Positions 22,379 through 34,330 of a DNA stretch of 64,000 bases are shown here, piece by piece; within the stretch, counting starts at the first letter, position 1; each line of letters begins with the position of its first letter. A program made the position numbers and the translations under genes. Origin of the DNA: Vigna angularis (taxonomy: Eukaryota; Streptophyta; Magnoliopsida; Fabales; Fabaceae); contig NC_068971.1 in NCBI RefSeq assembly GCF_016808095.1, positions 8,134,501 to 8,198,500 on the forward strand, read 5' to 3'. The notes below the pieces were generated by a model. That model was given only the letters and a program-made list of their open reading frames with translations, was not told the origin of the DNA and made no database searches.

Positions 22379-23101
22379 ATGATGCATATGTTATGAAATG
22401 ATATCTTTAGCTATAAATCAATGGAGTGATGTGACACTTAAATCAATTATGTGTGACAATTATTTTTTTATCACCTCATTTAGTTTTTGTTACATATGAT
22501 TTTATAATTATATAATATTATAATTGCATAATTTTATAGTTTTATAATATTATAGACAAGAAAAAAAAATACAAAGAATATAAAGAATAAAGAAAGTAGA
22601 GAAAGAAAGAAGTAGATGAAATCAAAATATATATTAATAAATTTTAACGAGAGATATTGATCATTAATAATTATGGATGAATATATAATTATTGGTCTGT
22701 CTCGACTTTAAACTTGAATAGATATGTTGTAACCTTCAATCAAATCAGTCATGCCACGTACACACCAATTAAACGGTGTTTGTCTAATTTGACGGTAAAC
22801 TCCTGTTTGCTTAAATTTTTCAAAAATAAGGATCCAATTTAGAAAACGAATAAAAAGGGGACCTATTTGAGATTCTAGCCGAAAAAAAGACCTACTGAAA
22901 TATTAAACATTTAATTACAAATCTGATTATCATATGAAAGGCATCGTTAACATTAAGTGAAATTTTCTTATTCAAAATCTTCATGTGGGTAAGACAACCG
23001 ATAGTTCAATGAGAAGTCTAGATAGCTTAATAAATTGCATGTAGAACTTAGATAGCTCGGTGAAAAGAATAGATAGTTCGATAATATGTATGAAGAACTT
23101 A
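20441..23101. other. AT-rich upstream region of gene A
   Basis: No protein-coding gene is recognised. Short internal duplications occur, for example ATATTTCTGCTTAGAAAT near 20460 and 20855, and an ATCTTTCCAAAAA...GGAAATGAACT unit near 20750 and 20955. A (TA)n tract lies at about 22349-22373. Confidence 0.5.
21806..21813 (-). promoter_or_regulatory. Candidate TATA box, left arm
   Basis: On the minus strand TATAAATA sits in TTGCTTATAAATACACAAAC, followed by pyrimidine-rich leader-like sequence and a possible splice donor (AAGGTACAC). It lies 1.5 kb upstream of the gene A start, so it would require a leader intron; this is inference only. Confidence 0.3.
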
Positions 23102-23418
23102 CACTACAAAAAAGAAGGGCATTACCGAAGGTCAGGAGCCCTCCGAAACAGCTCGAAACCGTCGGTAAAAGATAATTACAGACGGCTTATCGACGGCCAA
23201 AGAGCCCTCGGTAAATCCCTTGTCGCTAACATTTACCGAGGGCTTCCGCCCTTTGGTAATTATCGAGGGTCAAAAGTCTTCGGTAATTACCGAAGGGCGT
23301 TTTGAACCTTGTCCTGTCATGCACCACTGGACTTTGCATTTGAAAACATAAACCTGCACATGCAAACCTAGAATCGAAAATTGGAGCAAACAAATTTTCA
23401 AACAGAACTTGATTTGAA

Positions 23419-24285
23419 CACTACACCAGGAAAATGCTTCTAATTTGGTGGTTTTAAACCCAATATTGATTGGAAGTGATTCAACATCTCAATTGATGCA
23501 TCAAACATATTTTTATCATCATTTTAAAGATATTTAAACACTGAAACAGTTTGAAAACAGATTGCAATGTGAATTCACTGGTTCACTTCCATTTTAAAGC
23601 CAATTTTGATGGTTTAAGACATGATTCTACATATAGGCATAAAAATGATCATTTCAACAGTGCACACAACTTTAAAATGGCAAAATAAACTTGCTCAAAC
23701 GTTGTATATGCACAAACACAACAAGATTCAACAAATCATACTTACTATAGCCAAATATGTATGAAAATGTCACCAAAACTGCATCAGAATTTTGTTGTGT
23801 CTTAGGCCATTTAACATCTCCTAGCTAAGATTTTGTACATAGATTTGGTGAATTAGGACTTTCTTTAGCTTTGTTTATGCTGTACAGTTTGATTCCAGTG
23901 TGTGTTTTCAATTCTAGTGCTAATTTTGGTTTAAAAATGCTGCATAATTGGCTATAGCAGGTGTGATTTGAAGCATCTGGTTGTTTCTGTCCATTGTGAA
24001 TGTTTGAACAAGTTTATTTTACCATTTCAAACCTGTGTGCACTGATCATTTCGTCAAATTTGAGCCTACATGCAAAATCACTTCCTAAACCATCAATTTT
24101 GCTTAAATTTGGAAGTGAATTAGTGATTTTTGAGTGTAGTGTGATTCCTTGTTGTTTCAATGTTTAAACACCTTTAAATTGATGATATAAAGTTGCTTGA
24201 ATCATCACTTGAGTTTAGAAACACTACCACTCATTTTTGGGTTTGAAAGCACACTTTTAAAGCCATTTTTCTGGTGCAGTTTTCA
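23419..24285. repeat. Fold-back (diverged inverted repeat), left arm
   Basis: The first half, starting CACTACACCAGGAAAATG, matches the reverse complement of the second half, which ends CATTTTTCTGGTGCAGT. Shared pieces include TTGATGGTTTA, AGTGCACACA and AATAAACTTG. The halves are each about 430 bp and clearly diverged. It resembles a MITE or foldback derivative with CACTA-like ends. Confidence 0.6.
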
Positions 24286-24510
24286 TTTTTAGTGTTGTTT
24301 GATTTTGTACATTCTTTAAATTTCAATTCTGGGTTGGCAAGAGCTGGTTACATGTTTGAAAATGGAATTATATGATCAAAAAAGTATAATCCAATCATAA
24401 AAATCATTTGAAAACCAAGCAATCCAGTTTTGAACCCCAAAAACCGAAAATCACAAAATCTGCACTTCTTTGGAGACTTTCATCAAAGAGTTGCTTTTTT
24501 ATCAAACACC

Positions 24511-24762
24511 TTACTCCACTACTTTTGGCTCTTCATTTTTTATTTTTCTTGCGTGCTTAATCTGATCTAGTGCCTCTCCTAGGTTAATTTTTTGTCCCTC
24601 TATTGATTCAAGGCTTAAAATCATTTGAAATCCACTTGTTTGGCCTCCAAATTGTGCCACAAATTCTGGTGCAGTGCAGATTTTTGCTGTGACTGGTTTA
24701 GTGTGTGGTAGAGTGTTGTGACGTTTTGGTGAGGCTTCCAAGGTCCAGAATTCTTGCTCCAA
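24511..24762 (-). CDS. Hypothetical 83-codon ORF, left arm
   Basis: The frame reads like ordinary protein sequence (FVAQFGGQTSGFQMILSLES, then a charged C-terminal tail) and is open in both arms with two residue differences (E/D and Q/H). No domain is recognised. It lies inside the CACTA-like insertion, so it may be a piece of captured or transposon-coded sequence. Expression is doubtful. Confidence 0.25.
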   Translation of the reverse strand: MEQEFWTLEASPKRHNTLPHTKPVTAKICTAPEFVAQFGGQTSGFQMILSLESIEGQKINLGEALDQIKHARKIKNEEPKVVE

Positions 24763-25554
24763 GGGGGTAGCATACTAGGTAATGGAAGGGTTGCTGAATT
24801 GGACAAAGAAGCAGCTCTAAAGTAGCAATTTGGCTTGATTTTCAGCAGCATTTCACCAACTTGGAACCACTTTTTTAGGTTCTAACAACTCAAACTTTGA
24901 GTTTTACCTAATTTTTTGCTTTTGACTAGAATCCTAGGTTCATTTCACTACTTTAGACTTGTTAGGATGTTGACATTACTTAAAATGAGTCTATATTAGG
25001 GGAATTAACAATTTCTCACCTTATAAGTACACTTTTTATAATCTAAATACTCAAACTTTGAGTTTTAGGTTATTCTTTGCTTTTCACCACTTCAACAAAT
25101 TTGTTTGGTGAATTGAAACTTGTTAAAACTGAAATTTAACTCAAAACCAAACTGCTACTCAAAATCACCTTTCTACTTCCCAAAATTGACTCAAAATTGG
25201 TGGTTTTGGAAGTGATTTTGTGCCTAAGCCATTCTGACACTTTGCTAATCATTTTAACAGTTTTAAATCATCAAAATACACTTATTTGAACTCTAATTAG
25301 GCATAAAACAGAACTGCAACTTAGATTCACTTTGCAAGTTCCAAAAATGGCTCAAATATGATGGGTTGACATACTAAATTGCATACAGGTCATTCTAACT
25401 TCATATCAATGGTTCTAATAGCTTTAATTGATCAATTTGGACTTGTTTAAACTTCCAAATATCACAGAATCACAGCAGAACGAAATTTGACCTGTAATGA
25501 CTCAATTAGGTACTTTTTACTACATTTTTTGAGGTTTTAAGTAGTGTCATTTTG

Positions 25555-26745
25555 AGTTTTAGGGAATTTTTTGCTTATGACCACTTTCCTACCATCATTT
25601 CACTACTTTAGACTTGTTAGGATGTTAACATTACTTAAAATTACTCTACTTTAGGTTAATTGGCAATTTGTCACCTTTTAAGTGAACTTTTTAGGTTGAA
25701 ACTACTCAAACTTTGAGTTTTAGGTACTTGTTTGCTTTTGAGTAGTTTCCTACCTTCACTTGACTAATTTAGACTTATTAGGATATTAACATTAGTTAAA
25801 ATTAGTCTACTTTAGGTGAATTGCAAATTTCTCACCTTTTTAGTAGACTTTTTTAGGTTCTAACTACTCAAAATTTCAGTTTTAGGTACTTGTTTGCTTT
25901 TGAGTAGTTTCCTAGTGTCATTTCATTACTTTAGACTTGTTAGAATATTAACATTAGTTATTCTTAGTCTACTTTAGGTGAATTGCCACTTTCTCACCCT
26001 TTTAGTACACTTTTTTGGGTTCTAACTACTCAAACTTTGAGTTTTAGGTAGTTTATTGCTTTTGAGAAGTTTCCTAGCTTCATTTCACAACTTTAGACTT
26101 GTTAGGATGTGTAGAATACACATTCTTAGGTTACTATAGGGGAATTCCTAATTTCTCACCTATTTAGGACACTTTTTTAGGTTTTAAGTACCCAAATTTT
26201 GATATTTAGCTACTTCATACAATTTGACATCTTTCTTAGCTTCATTTAAGTTCTTTAAACTTGTTAGGCTAAGAACATTACACATTGTTAGGTTAGTTTA
26301 GGTCAATTTCGAAATTGTCACCTATTTACAACACTTTTTAGGTTTTAAGTACTTTAATTTTGAGATTTGTGTACTACTTTGAAATTGACATGTTTCTTAG
26401 TTTCATTTAAGTACTTTAAAGTTGTTAGGATATGAAGATTGTACATTCTTAGGTTACTTTAGGTGAATTCCCATTTTCTCACCTATTTAGTACACTTTTT
26501 AGGTTTTAAGTAGCCAAATTTTGATATTTAGCTACTTGATACAATTTGACATCTTTCTTAGCTTCATTTAACTACTTTTTACTCTTGTTAGGATAAGAAC
26601 ATTGCACATTCTTAGGTTACTTTAGTGCAATTTGCAACTTTTGACCTTTCTAGTGCATCTTTCCGGTTTTCATAAGCAGATTTTGATTTCTTTCCTATTT
26701 TCATTAGTTACCATAGTTTTCAATAGTCTTGTACCATTTAAAACA
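25555..26745 (+). repeat. ~161-bp tandem array, left arm
   Basis: The landmark TTTAGACTTGTTAGGA or a variant recurs at about 25609, 25769, 25931, 26092, 26254, 26414 and 26575, a 160-162-bp period. Each unit also holds TTCTCACCTnTTTAG and TTTTTAGGTT motifs. A separate copy lies at about 24870-25090. Units diverge gradually along the array. Confidence 0.85.
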
Positions 26746-27407
26746 TGCTTAGATAGTTACATTACAGTTTCATCCGTTAGTTTAGAGAATTTTTCATGAT
26801 TTGAGAGTTCTAGCATAATTTTAGGTTCTCAATAGTCAATTTTTGAGTTTTTGTAAAGAGGTAGGTTTTAGGTTGTTTCTTAACTTGCTTTTAACATTTA
26901 AAACTTGTTTACAAAGCTACAGTGCATTTTACTGCACTGCAATTAGTGTAGTCCTCATTTCTATACTAGTTTGAGTGTACTTTTAGGCTTTCATTAGTGA
27001 GTTTTAGAATCTCTTAGAATTAGTGACTTTTGAAGTGTTCTTAGTTTTCTTTAGACATTTAAGACTTTATTAGGAAGTTTCTTTCTGTTTTAGTTTAGTT
27101 CTTACTTTTACCTTGTTTAGCCTAGTTTTAGAGTGCTTTGGTAGGTTTTGAGTATTGAAATTTTGAGTTTCTTGAAGATTTTAATTTTTAAGTTGATTTA
27201 TAGCTTTCTTTAGTCATTCAAAATTTGTTTAAATGGATTTTACCTCTGTTTTTGAATGATTTTTATAGATTTGTTTTTGAATTGATCTTAATAGCAGTTA
27301 AGTATCTCAAAATAAACTTTCATTCTCTTATTAAATAGTCCAAACAAATTAACAAATAGCTTTAACCCCATTACCCAAATATGATACATTCATGCATCAG
27401 TAACTTA

Positions 27408-28094
27408 GATAGCTCGGATCCTTACCGACCTATCTAGACTTCTCACCGAACTATTTGAGTTCTCCATGCACTCTACCAGATCATTTAAATGTCTTATCAT
27501 ACTATTTGAATATTTTGTTGACTTGGAAAAACAATACAGGTATCTAGTAACTTTACCGGCGTGACACACCATTAATCATATAAAAGAAAAAAACTAATGA
27601 TATTAATCATGAAAGACTAAATTCATGACATTAACTTTTTAAAAGGTGAGAGACCTAAATAGAACAAAGTTTAGAAGAAAAAAGACAAAAACAAAAAATA
27701 CATAATAATTTAGGGATAAAAACATAATTAATTCTTATATAAAGTTGACATGAACTAGGTAGATCTACTTAAATAAACAAAAAAAAAATCAACCTTGAGC
27801 TGGTTACGTGAAGAACGGATGAAAAATTAGACCTTTGAATTGGTCCGTTGATAATTTTGTAACAATTAAAAGATGCAAATTTTTGGTGATCGATAATTTT
27901 ATGAGAATTGTTAATTATATCAAATGTATTATATTTTTATGAAATTAAAAATATAATATAATAATGACTTAAATGAAAAAAAAAAGAAAAGAAATGATGA
28001 TATATTTGAGAGAAGCAATGTTACATGTAGAGGAATTTGTTTATTTAAAATATTCCAGAGAAGATGGGTAGGTAAAACTGATGGAATGAGGGTG
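27408..28094. other. 3' flank of gene B, left arm
   Basis: AT-rich sequence without a recognised gene. Degenerate GATAGCTCGG / CCGAACTATTTGA motifs occur at 27410-27490. Confidence 0.4.
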
Positions 28095-28544
28095 TTAGTA
28101 TTTTGGTTGAGTAGAGGAGTGAAGTGTTGTTGGAAGAGTGGTTGGGAGCCATTTCAAGCAAACGAGTTTGTTGGAGTAAAAGTAATTACATGGTCCAGAT
28201 TCTCTTATAAACCATTGGCAGTGTTGTTTACATTGAAAATCAAATAATGTAAACATATTATACATATAAACTTGAAAGTTTTCACCCCATCGAAATAAAC
28301 ATAGGAATGGTGGTTTCGAAATTGGAGCATCGCCAGAATAATCCCATTGATATGAAGTGTTGTGATGAATAAGTCGCTCGTTAGAATCAACATGGTTGCA
28401 ATACACATGTAGGTCAACATTTTCATCCAAAGCATTTGTCACCTCCACATGAACTTCCACACACATTCCATTTTTTCCATTCCACAATAAAACAACCATA
28501 ATTAACACCCATTCTATCCAAACTCTTCTGCCAAATGAACACAT
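28095..28544 (-). CDS. S1-type self-incompatibility protein homolog B (left copy)
   Basis: This single-exon gene encodes a 149-residue secreted protein of the S1 (SPH) family. The N-terminus has a signal peptide (WVLIMVVLLW, residues 12-21). The mature domain carries VHVEVTNAL, DLHVYC, NTSYQWDY, PPFLCLFRW, FQCKQHCQWFIRESGPC and LVCLKW. Cysteines are at 49, 82, 105, 109, 119 and 129, with an N-glycosylation sequon at N62. A Thr/Pro-rich tail of about 17 residues extends past the usual family end. A TATA box lies 77-86 bp upstream of the ATG. The protein is identical to the right-arm copy and is closer to protein C than to A. Confidence 0.88.
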   Translation of the reverse strand: MCSFGRRVWIEWVLIMVVLLWNGKNGMCVEVHVEVTNALDENVDLHVYCNHVDSNERLIHHNTSYQWDYSGDAPISKPPFLCLFRWGENFQVYMYNMFTLFDFQCKQHCQWFIRESGPCNYFYSNKLVCLKWLPTTLPTTLHSSTQPKY

Positions 28545-28620
28545 TCTTCCACCCTTTTCTTATTTTTCCTCTCACAGTTCTATCAATATCAGTTTTTTCT
28601 TTTTGGGTCAACAATAACAT

Positions 28621-28630
28621 CTATATATAA
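28621..28630 (-). promoter_or_regulatory. TATA box of gene B, left arm
   Basis: TTATATATAG on the minus strand lies 77-86 bp before the start codon, a suitable core promoter with a short leader. Confidence 0.5.
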
Positions 28631-29479
28631 ACATATATCAGTGTGTAGTTAATTAACTTTCAAATAATGTAATTATTATACATTTATTTATTAATAATGA
28701 CTTCTTACGTTATTATTAATTATACTTTTATACCATCATGAAGATAAGATTGTTTATTTTTCTAATGAGTTCCGTAAAAGTCTAGATTAACGATTGACCA
28801 CGTCAGGAACAGTGTCTAAGTGAATAAACAATTTTTTTATTTTTAATAAATTAGAGAATATTTTTAACTTTGTTTAATATTAAGAATTAAATATCATGAG
28901 TAAATACTTAGTTTAATATAACAAGCATTGATATATTTTATCTTTCGTATAAAAACAAATATAGTCTTAATACAAAATTTTTAATTCTGTTAACTTCGTT
29001 AGAATTTCTTCTAATAATTAAGAGAATTGAACACATACGTTATTTAGTAATTGCCAAACGTGTTGGATTTATTATTTGACAACTTTTCATTCTGAAGATA
29101 TAAGAAATTACATATAATACATTTATCATATGATTCCGAGCTTTTATTATATTTGAAGCTAAAAGTACATAGGTCAATTCAAATTTCAATAATTAATTTG
29201 TATCATCATATTAATTTCCTGAATATGAATTACATTGAATGTTTCCTTTCTTTGTTAAAAACAATTATTACTTCCAATTTTTAAAAATATAATCTAATTC
29301 AAATGCCTTATAGATAAAATGAAATATCAAACAATATTCAATTCTTTCATTATTTGCTATTAAAAATTACCATATGTTTTCATTAAATGTTATAAGGCAA
29401 TTATTTAATTATTTAATTATTTCTTTACAAAATTAAAAATCCATTTTAATAACATACCTTTATAATATATACAATTATA
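28631..29479. other. Gene B upstream flank, left arm
   Basis: No gene is seen. Parts are homologous to 36838-37012 and 38897-39120 in the spacer, in opposite orientation, at much lower identity than between the arms. Confidence 0.45.
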
Positions 29480-29918
29480 AAATTTAAATTTATATATACT
29501 AAACCCATTTATACAAATATATTATATTTCAAATATGTTATTATTTTAATATTAAGTTTTGTTGAACATTTTTTATTCTTTTAATATTTTAATATATGAT
29601 GTATTGTTTGTAATTTTATTATTGGATTATATTTAACTTTACAAAAATTTAATTCCAATAATTATTACTATTTTATATTTAAAAAAATATTATATTATGT
29701 TGGTGATAGATAACCTAGAAATTTGAGTATCTAAAATAGATGGGTGTTTTATTTTAATGAAACGACTTATTTTAATAATAAATATGTTATTATATAAACA
29801 AAGGTTTATATCGCGTCTCATTATCTAAAACACAAATTGTCTCTAAAAATTCGATCCTTGCATTTCTCTATCTTCTCTCTAAGGTATTTGACTCTTGAGT
29901 CATCTTTGACGATCAAGA
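29480..29918 (-). repeat. Repeat X, left-arm copy
   Basis: A ~440-bp segment present three times in the window: here, at 52757-53195 (mirror copy) and at 50385-50821. It ends in AAATTTAAATTTT at one side and near GACTCAAGAGTCAAATACC at the other. Its origin is not recognised; the sequence resembles non-coding retrotransposon DNA. Confidence 0.75.
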
Positions 29919-30441
29919 AGTGTGAGTTAACGAAAAATTAATATTATTATTCAATTAAGGTTAAGGTTCACTTCTTTCTTTTTAGTTTTACTTCAATATT
30001 TACAATGTATTAATATTAACTTTTTATTTAATACATTAATTATACTTGATAAATATACTTTAATAAATATATTAATATCCTAACCAGCTCAAACGTTTAC
30101 ATATTAATATTAATTTTTTATTTAATACTTTAATAAATATATTAATATTAATTTTGAACCTTTTTAACTAGTTTTGCATCAGTTCTTTACATAACCAGCT
30201 CAAACGCTTACATATATTAATATTAATATTAATATTTATTTAAATCTTTAATAAATATACTTGATAAATGTACTTTAATAAATTTAATAATATTAATTTT
30301 AAACCATTTTAACTATATATATATATATTAATTTTTATTTGACACTTTAATAAATATATTAATATTAATGTTAAACCATTACATAACCAGCGTTACTTCA
30401 ATGTTGTAATATTAGTATTAAACCATTTTAACTAGTTTTGC

Positions 30442-30501
<60 letters not shown>

Positions 30502-30589
30502 GAAAAAGAAAACATCATATAAATATTTTTATGCTTTTAATTGATTAATTAATATTTTAATTTGATAATTTAAAATAAAGTTTAATTGT
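29919..30589. repeat. Degenerate TTAATATTAAT repeats and (AAT)n tract, left arm
   Basis: Units containing AACCAGCTCAAACG (about 30083 and 30188), AATATATTAATATTAAT and AACTAGTTTTGCAT repeat imperfectly. An (AAT)n microsatellite at about 30442-30499 has about 19 units, against about 13 in the right arm. Confidence 0.7.
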
Positions 30590-31119
30590 TTGGGTGGTTC
30601 TCAAGATAATTGTATCTGTTTGGTATACCCTTTTGAAAAAGTGCCAAACCTCGTTTACAATCTTCTTAATATGCATCAAGTATATTTTGTTAATTATCCA
30701 GCAATGATGTGTCCCCGTTTAATTTCGTCTGAAATCGTGTTAATGTGTATCAATCAAGTGTCCATTAGTCTTCTCATTTATCTCTCAATGCATTCTAGTG
30801 TCTACTTCTCCAAATCCCACCAAACCTAAACGTAATTGTCTCGACACAATTTGAAATTGGGGTTATGGTTTTCACCGCTTTTGTCCAAAAAAGAAAGGGA
30901 AAGAAGGAAAAAGGATACAAACATCGTGATATTACAAAAGGTGTCTCAGATCGTCTTCTTTATCATCACGGTATAAATCTTGGTGTGCAATCCTCTACAG
31001 TGTTCCATGGTAGCAAAAGCAACATCATGAAGGTCCACCCTTTTTCGCAAAAATCACAACATCTCAATCTTGTTCGGCGTAAACGGGTGAACCCATGTCA
31101 AAGGCGCAAGCGCAATTAA
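30590..31119 (+). pseudogene. Unknown ORF U, frameshifted left-arm copy
   Basis: The right-arm counterpart is one 176-codon frame. Here a one-base deletion in an A run (about 30823) splits it into 30590-30829 and 30865-31119. The protein has a basic C-terminus (RRKRN) but no recognised domain. It may never have been a gene; it is kept because it is long and open in the other arm. Confidence 0.3.
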
Positions 31120-31152
31120 GGATCACTAGCAAGAAGCTCCGAAGACTCTCAT

Positions 31153-31200
31153 TTAAGGTAACATCCCTTAATCTCACACTTGAAAATTCATAGTTCACAC

Positions 31201-31288
<88 letters not shown>

Positions 31289-33163
31289 CTCGAATTCTTC
31301 TAATTTATTCTTCTATCTCTTTCTTCATTGGCACTGGATCAGACGACATTCCTCCATCTGCTCTCGTATAACGAATTATATGATCATTGCACATACACAA
31401 ACACAAACAAGTAGGGTGAGCTAACATGCAACCAATCATTTATAAAACATGCATAATTACTTTGATACACTCCAACAAACATCATATAATAATTATGTCA
31501 GACACCCTCATACCATCATACAACAATCGCATCATAGATACTCATCCCACAATACCACAATTACTAATAGACACTCGTCCCACAATACTTAATAGACACT
31601 CGTTTCACAATACTCAATAGACACTCGTTCCACAATACCCAATGGACATTCATTCCACAATACCCAATAGACACTCATTCCGATGATATGTTGATGAGCG
31701 GTCACGGGAGGTTATGCACTTGTGATGCCTTCTACTTCCTCTTACAAATACACTTCCAAAATACTTCATACCATCCACAAGGTTAGTCCTCAACACTATG
31801 TCTAAAACCGACACATAGACCAGGACCTCCTGTCCCTCTCACCATATAATTCATCCTTCTCTACTTGAGACTGGATGATTATTAGAGTATCCGGATAACC
31901 TCCAACAATAGGACCCTCAACATCAACATATACACAAATACCATATCTTTATTGAATCTCTCCACGAGACTCATACCATACTCATATTCCTCAACTCACA
32001 TTATACCCTTACAAAATCTCCTCATAATACTCATATCATGTTCAGATGCATAAATTCAAATCCAATATAATAAAATCAAATCATCGTAAAAATCATACAA
32101 AATGAATATATCACAATAAATTAACAATACTAAAATATCACCATAAATGGTCACCGGAGAAGAATCAAATGTTTGACGAATCAAACTCACCATAAACGCT
32201 AGTACATATGACTAGTCACAACTTACTAGATTTGACCAGGGCTGCTCTATGATCAGGGATGTACCAACTCCGGTTTTTAAGATTCCTCTATCCTACCATC
32301 ACAATTATAATTCATAATTCCATATCTACCACAATAACATGAATTCATCAGAAATTTTCATTCCAACAAGATATATTGCACAATAATTTAACAGTACATA
32401 ATCTGTTCAACAAGATTTAAGTTAAAAACTCGTTGAGTAGACTTCTAGGAAAGAGAGGTGTGTCACAATGGACAACTTAAATACCAAGTCTTTCTTTAGC
32501 CAAAGTGTTCTTCAACTAGTTTTAACAAACTTCTTATTTACAGATTCAAAACAACAACATATAATATTAGCACAGAAATTCACTATAGAAAGATATACAG
32601 TAAGCACCTATGTTTTTCATTAACAGTATTCACACAGAATTTCAAGACATGAATAGTAATAAAACAATACTAAATCATAATATAAAAGCTTAGAAAGGTT
32701 AGCTCCCCTACCTCTATTCCAGACTTAATCTCTTACTCAGAATTTGTTTCCCCGAAAACCCTCCAGAACCTCTACTCTTCTTGCAACTAAAAATTTCTTC
32801 CTAACTCTTTCTTTTCTATTTCTCAATCTCTTTGTGCAGAATAGCCTCCCCTCTCATGGCTATTTATAGTCCAAAAATTTTCCTATTCACTACTTGACAT
32901 ATTGGATTCCTCAATAATGCCTTAAAATCTGAGTGTTTTATCTACTATCAATATTTTAAATTTTTTTTTTTAGAAAAAGATAGAAGAGAGTTTGAACCCA
33001 TGTTCTTGAAATCACCAAAATTTTCTACCAATTAAACTACCAAAATTTCTTATTTAGCTTTTCACATTTTATTTTTTACATAAACTTATTATATTTTCCA
33101 TTCACAAAGAAATCTAGTAATAAAATTATTACTATTAAGATAAATATTTTTATGGGTTTTACA
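31153..33163 (-). mobile_element. Solo LTR at the inner edge of the left arm
   Basis: On the minus strand it begins TGTAAAACCCATAAAAATAT at 33163 and runs to 31153; it is flanked by the 5-bp duplication CTCAT (31148-31152 and 33164-33168). It is homologous to the nested LTR at 15812-17963, for example around the TTGTCCATTGTGAC segment. About 70 bp of the 3' end seen in the right-arm copy is missing. Only 31153-31853 is duplicated in the right arm, so the arm boundary falls inside it. A CA/TA microsatellite (about 31196-31287) is expanded here only. Confidence 0.85.
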
Positions 33164-33168
33164 CTCAT

Positions 33169-33812
33169 TTTGCTTCGACGCCGACGTGGTGATAGAGGAG
33201 ACCCCTGCTTTTGAAAATGATAATTTTTTTTTTCTAAATCCTAATTCCAAATTTTCACGTTAGAAAACCTTATGGGTTATATGTTGCAAATGTATTTTGC
33301 CATATCAATATCCAGTTAGCACCTTTATTGAAAATTAACAGAATGACATCTACAACGATTAGAAAATCGTAGTGGAATCGCATTCTATAGTAATGATTCT
33401 TCTGTTTCTTTCAATGGCAATTTGATGAGGAGGAAATCGTAAATAAATAACATTCATTCTCCTCCAAGTATTAGAAAAGTATAGGATAAGAGAAGTATTG
33501 TAAAATAGATTAGGTTATTGTAAGATATTTGGTGTAATTTTGACATATATGTTATATTATGATAACGTTTAAACAATAAGAGAGATTTTATTATTTGAAG
33601 TTATCTTTTATAAATATTTGTATTTATATATTTTTGTATAAATTTAGGTTGTATTTTGTATTGATATATTTTTTGTACATGCTAAGTGTATAACACAGTT
33701 GATAGTTTAATTTTAGGGTAGTAGATTTAGATAGTATAGTAATTGATAATAATAATTGAAAAGCTTGATAAATGCAGAATGAAGAATAGATATTATTAAG
33801 ATAGAATATATT
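33169..33812. other. Spacer between solo LTR and gene C
   Basis: AT-rich DNA without a recognised gene; it includes the 3' flank of gene C. Confidence 0.4.
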
Positions 33813-34244
33813 TTAAGTTTTAAGCCATTTAAAGCAAACAAGTTTAGTATAGTAATACTTACATGGTCCAGCTTCTTTTATGGACCAATGGCAGTGTTGT
33901 TTACATTCAAAATCCCACAATGGAACAACCAAATTATACATATGATCTTGAAGACCCCATCGAAAGGAACAGAGGAATGGTGGTTTGGAAGATGGAACAT
34001 CGCCAGTATAATCCCATTGATAAGAAGTATTGGGTTGAAGAAGGTGCTGCACATGATCAATATTGTCGCAAGAAACTGTTAGGTCAGAATTTCCTTCCAA
34101 AGAATTTGTTACCTGAACATGGAGTGTCACAGACTTTGTCACCTTAACATCGACTTCCTCAGACACACCACTTTTTGCAGAGGACAAAATAACAACCATA
34201 ATTAACAACCATTCTATGGATACTTTTCTGTCAAAGGAAGACAT
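33813..34244 (-). CDS. S1-type self-incompatibility protein homolog C
   Basis: This single-exon gene encodes a 143-residue secreted S1-family protein from ATG 34244; the frame is open to an upstream ATG at 34283, which would bury the signal peptide. The signal peptide core is WLLIMVVILSSA (12-23). The mature domain has DLTVSC, NTSYQWDY, PPFLCSFRW, FECKQHCHWSIKEAGPC and LVCFKW. Cysteines are at 59, 92, 114, 118, 128 and 137. Compared with B it has an extra strand-like repeat near the N-terminus (VDVKVTKS then LHVQVTNS) and no Thr-rich tail. It is single-copy, lying outside the arms. A CACTA element begins only 86 bp upstream of the start codon, so its original promoter is probably displaced. 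Confidence 0.82.
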   Translation of the reverse strand: MSSFDRKVSIEWLLIMVVILSSAKSGVSEEVDVKVTKSVTLHVQVTNSLEGNSDLTVSCDNIDHVQHLLQPNTSYQWDYTGDVPSSKPPFLCSFRWGLQDHMYNLVVPLWDFECKQHCHWSIKEAGPCKYYYTKLVCFKWLKT

Positions 34245-34280
34245 TGTTTCACCCTTTGTTATACTCTTTGCTTCAGGGAA

Positions 34281-34286
<6 letters not shown>

Positions 34287-34326
<40 letters not shown>
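34287..34326. repeat. (TA)n microsatellite upstream of gene C
   Basis: A pure TA tract lies between gene C and the CACTA terminus. It could act as a cryptic TATA element, but this is conjecture. Confidence 0.85.

Positions 34327-34330
<4 letters not shown>

Larger units (their letters stand above)
23102..27404. mobile_element. CACTA-like insertion within the left arm
   Basis: The left end CACTACAAAAAAGAAGGGC at 23102 is a CACTA terminus followed by subterminal repeats (TTACCGAGGG, TTACCGAAGG). The flank AACTTA before it and TTAGATAGCTCGG after 27404 fit a 3-bp TTA duplication, because the uninterrupted motif AACTTAGATAGCTCGG occurs just upstream at 23045. The right end is not a clear TAGTG, so that boundary is tentative. 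Inside are a fold-back region, a tandem array and an 83-codon ORF, but no recognised transposase. Confidence 0.5.
19322..31853 (+). repeat. Left arm of a 12.5-kb inverted duplication
   Basis: This arm is the reverse complement of 50826-63352. Positions pair so that the two coordinates sum to 82,674 from the outer end to about 28.6 kb, rising to about 82,684 further in because of small indels such as an (AAT)n length change. Outer homology stops at CTTTTTAATTTGG (19322). Inner homology stops inside a solo LTR at TCTCACCATATAATTCA (31853). It contains genes A and B, a CACTA-like insertion, an unknown ORF and part of a solo LTR. Confidence 0.95.

Noticed and set aside
22340..22400. (TA)n tracts as regulatory elements
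   Set aside because: Such microsatellites occur at several unrelated places in the window; nothing ties this one to a gene.
31180..31371. Open frame with a long (IY)n stretch
   Set aside because: It is a translation of the TA microsatellite and is absent from the right arm.
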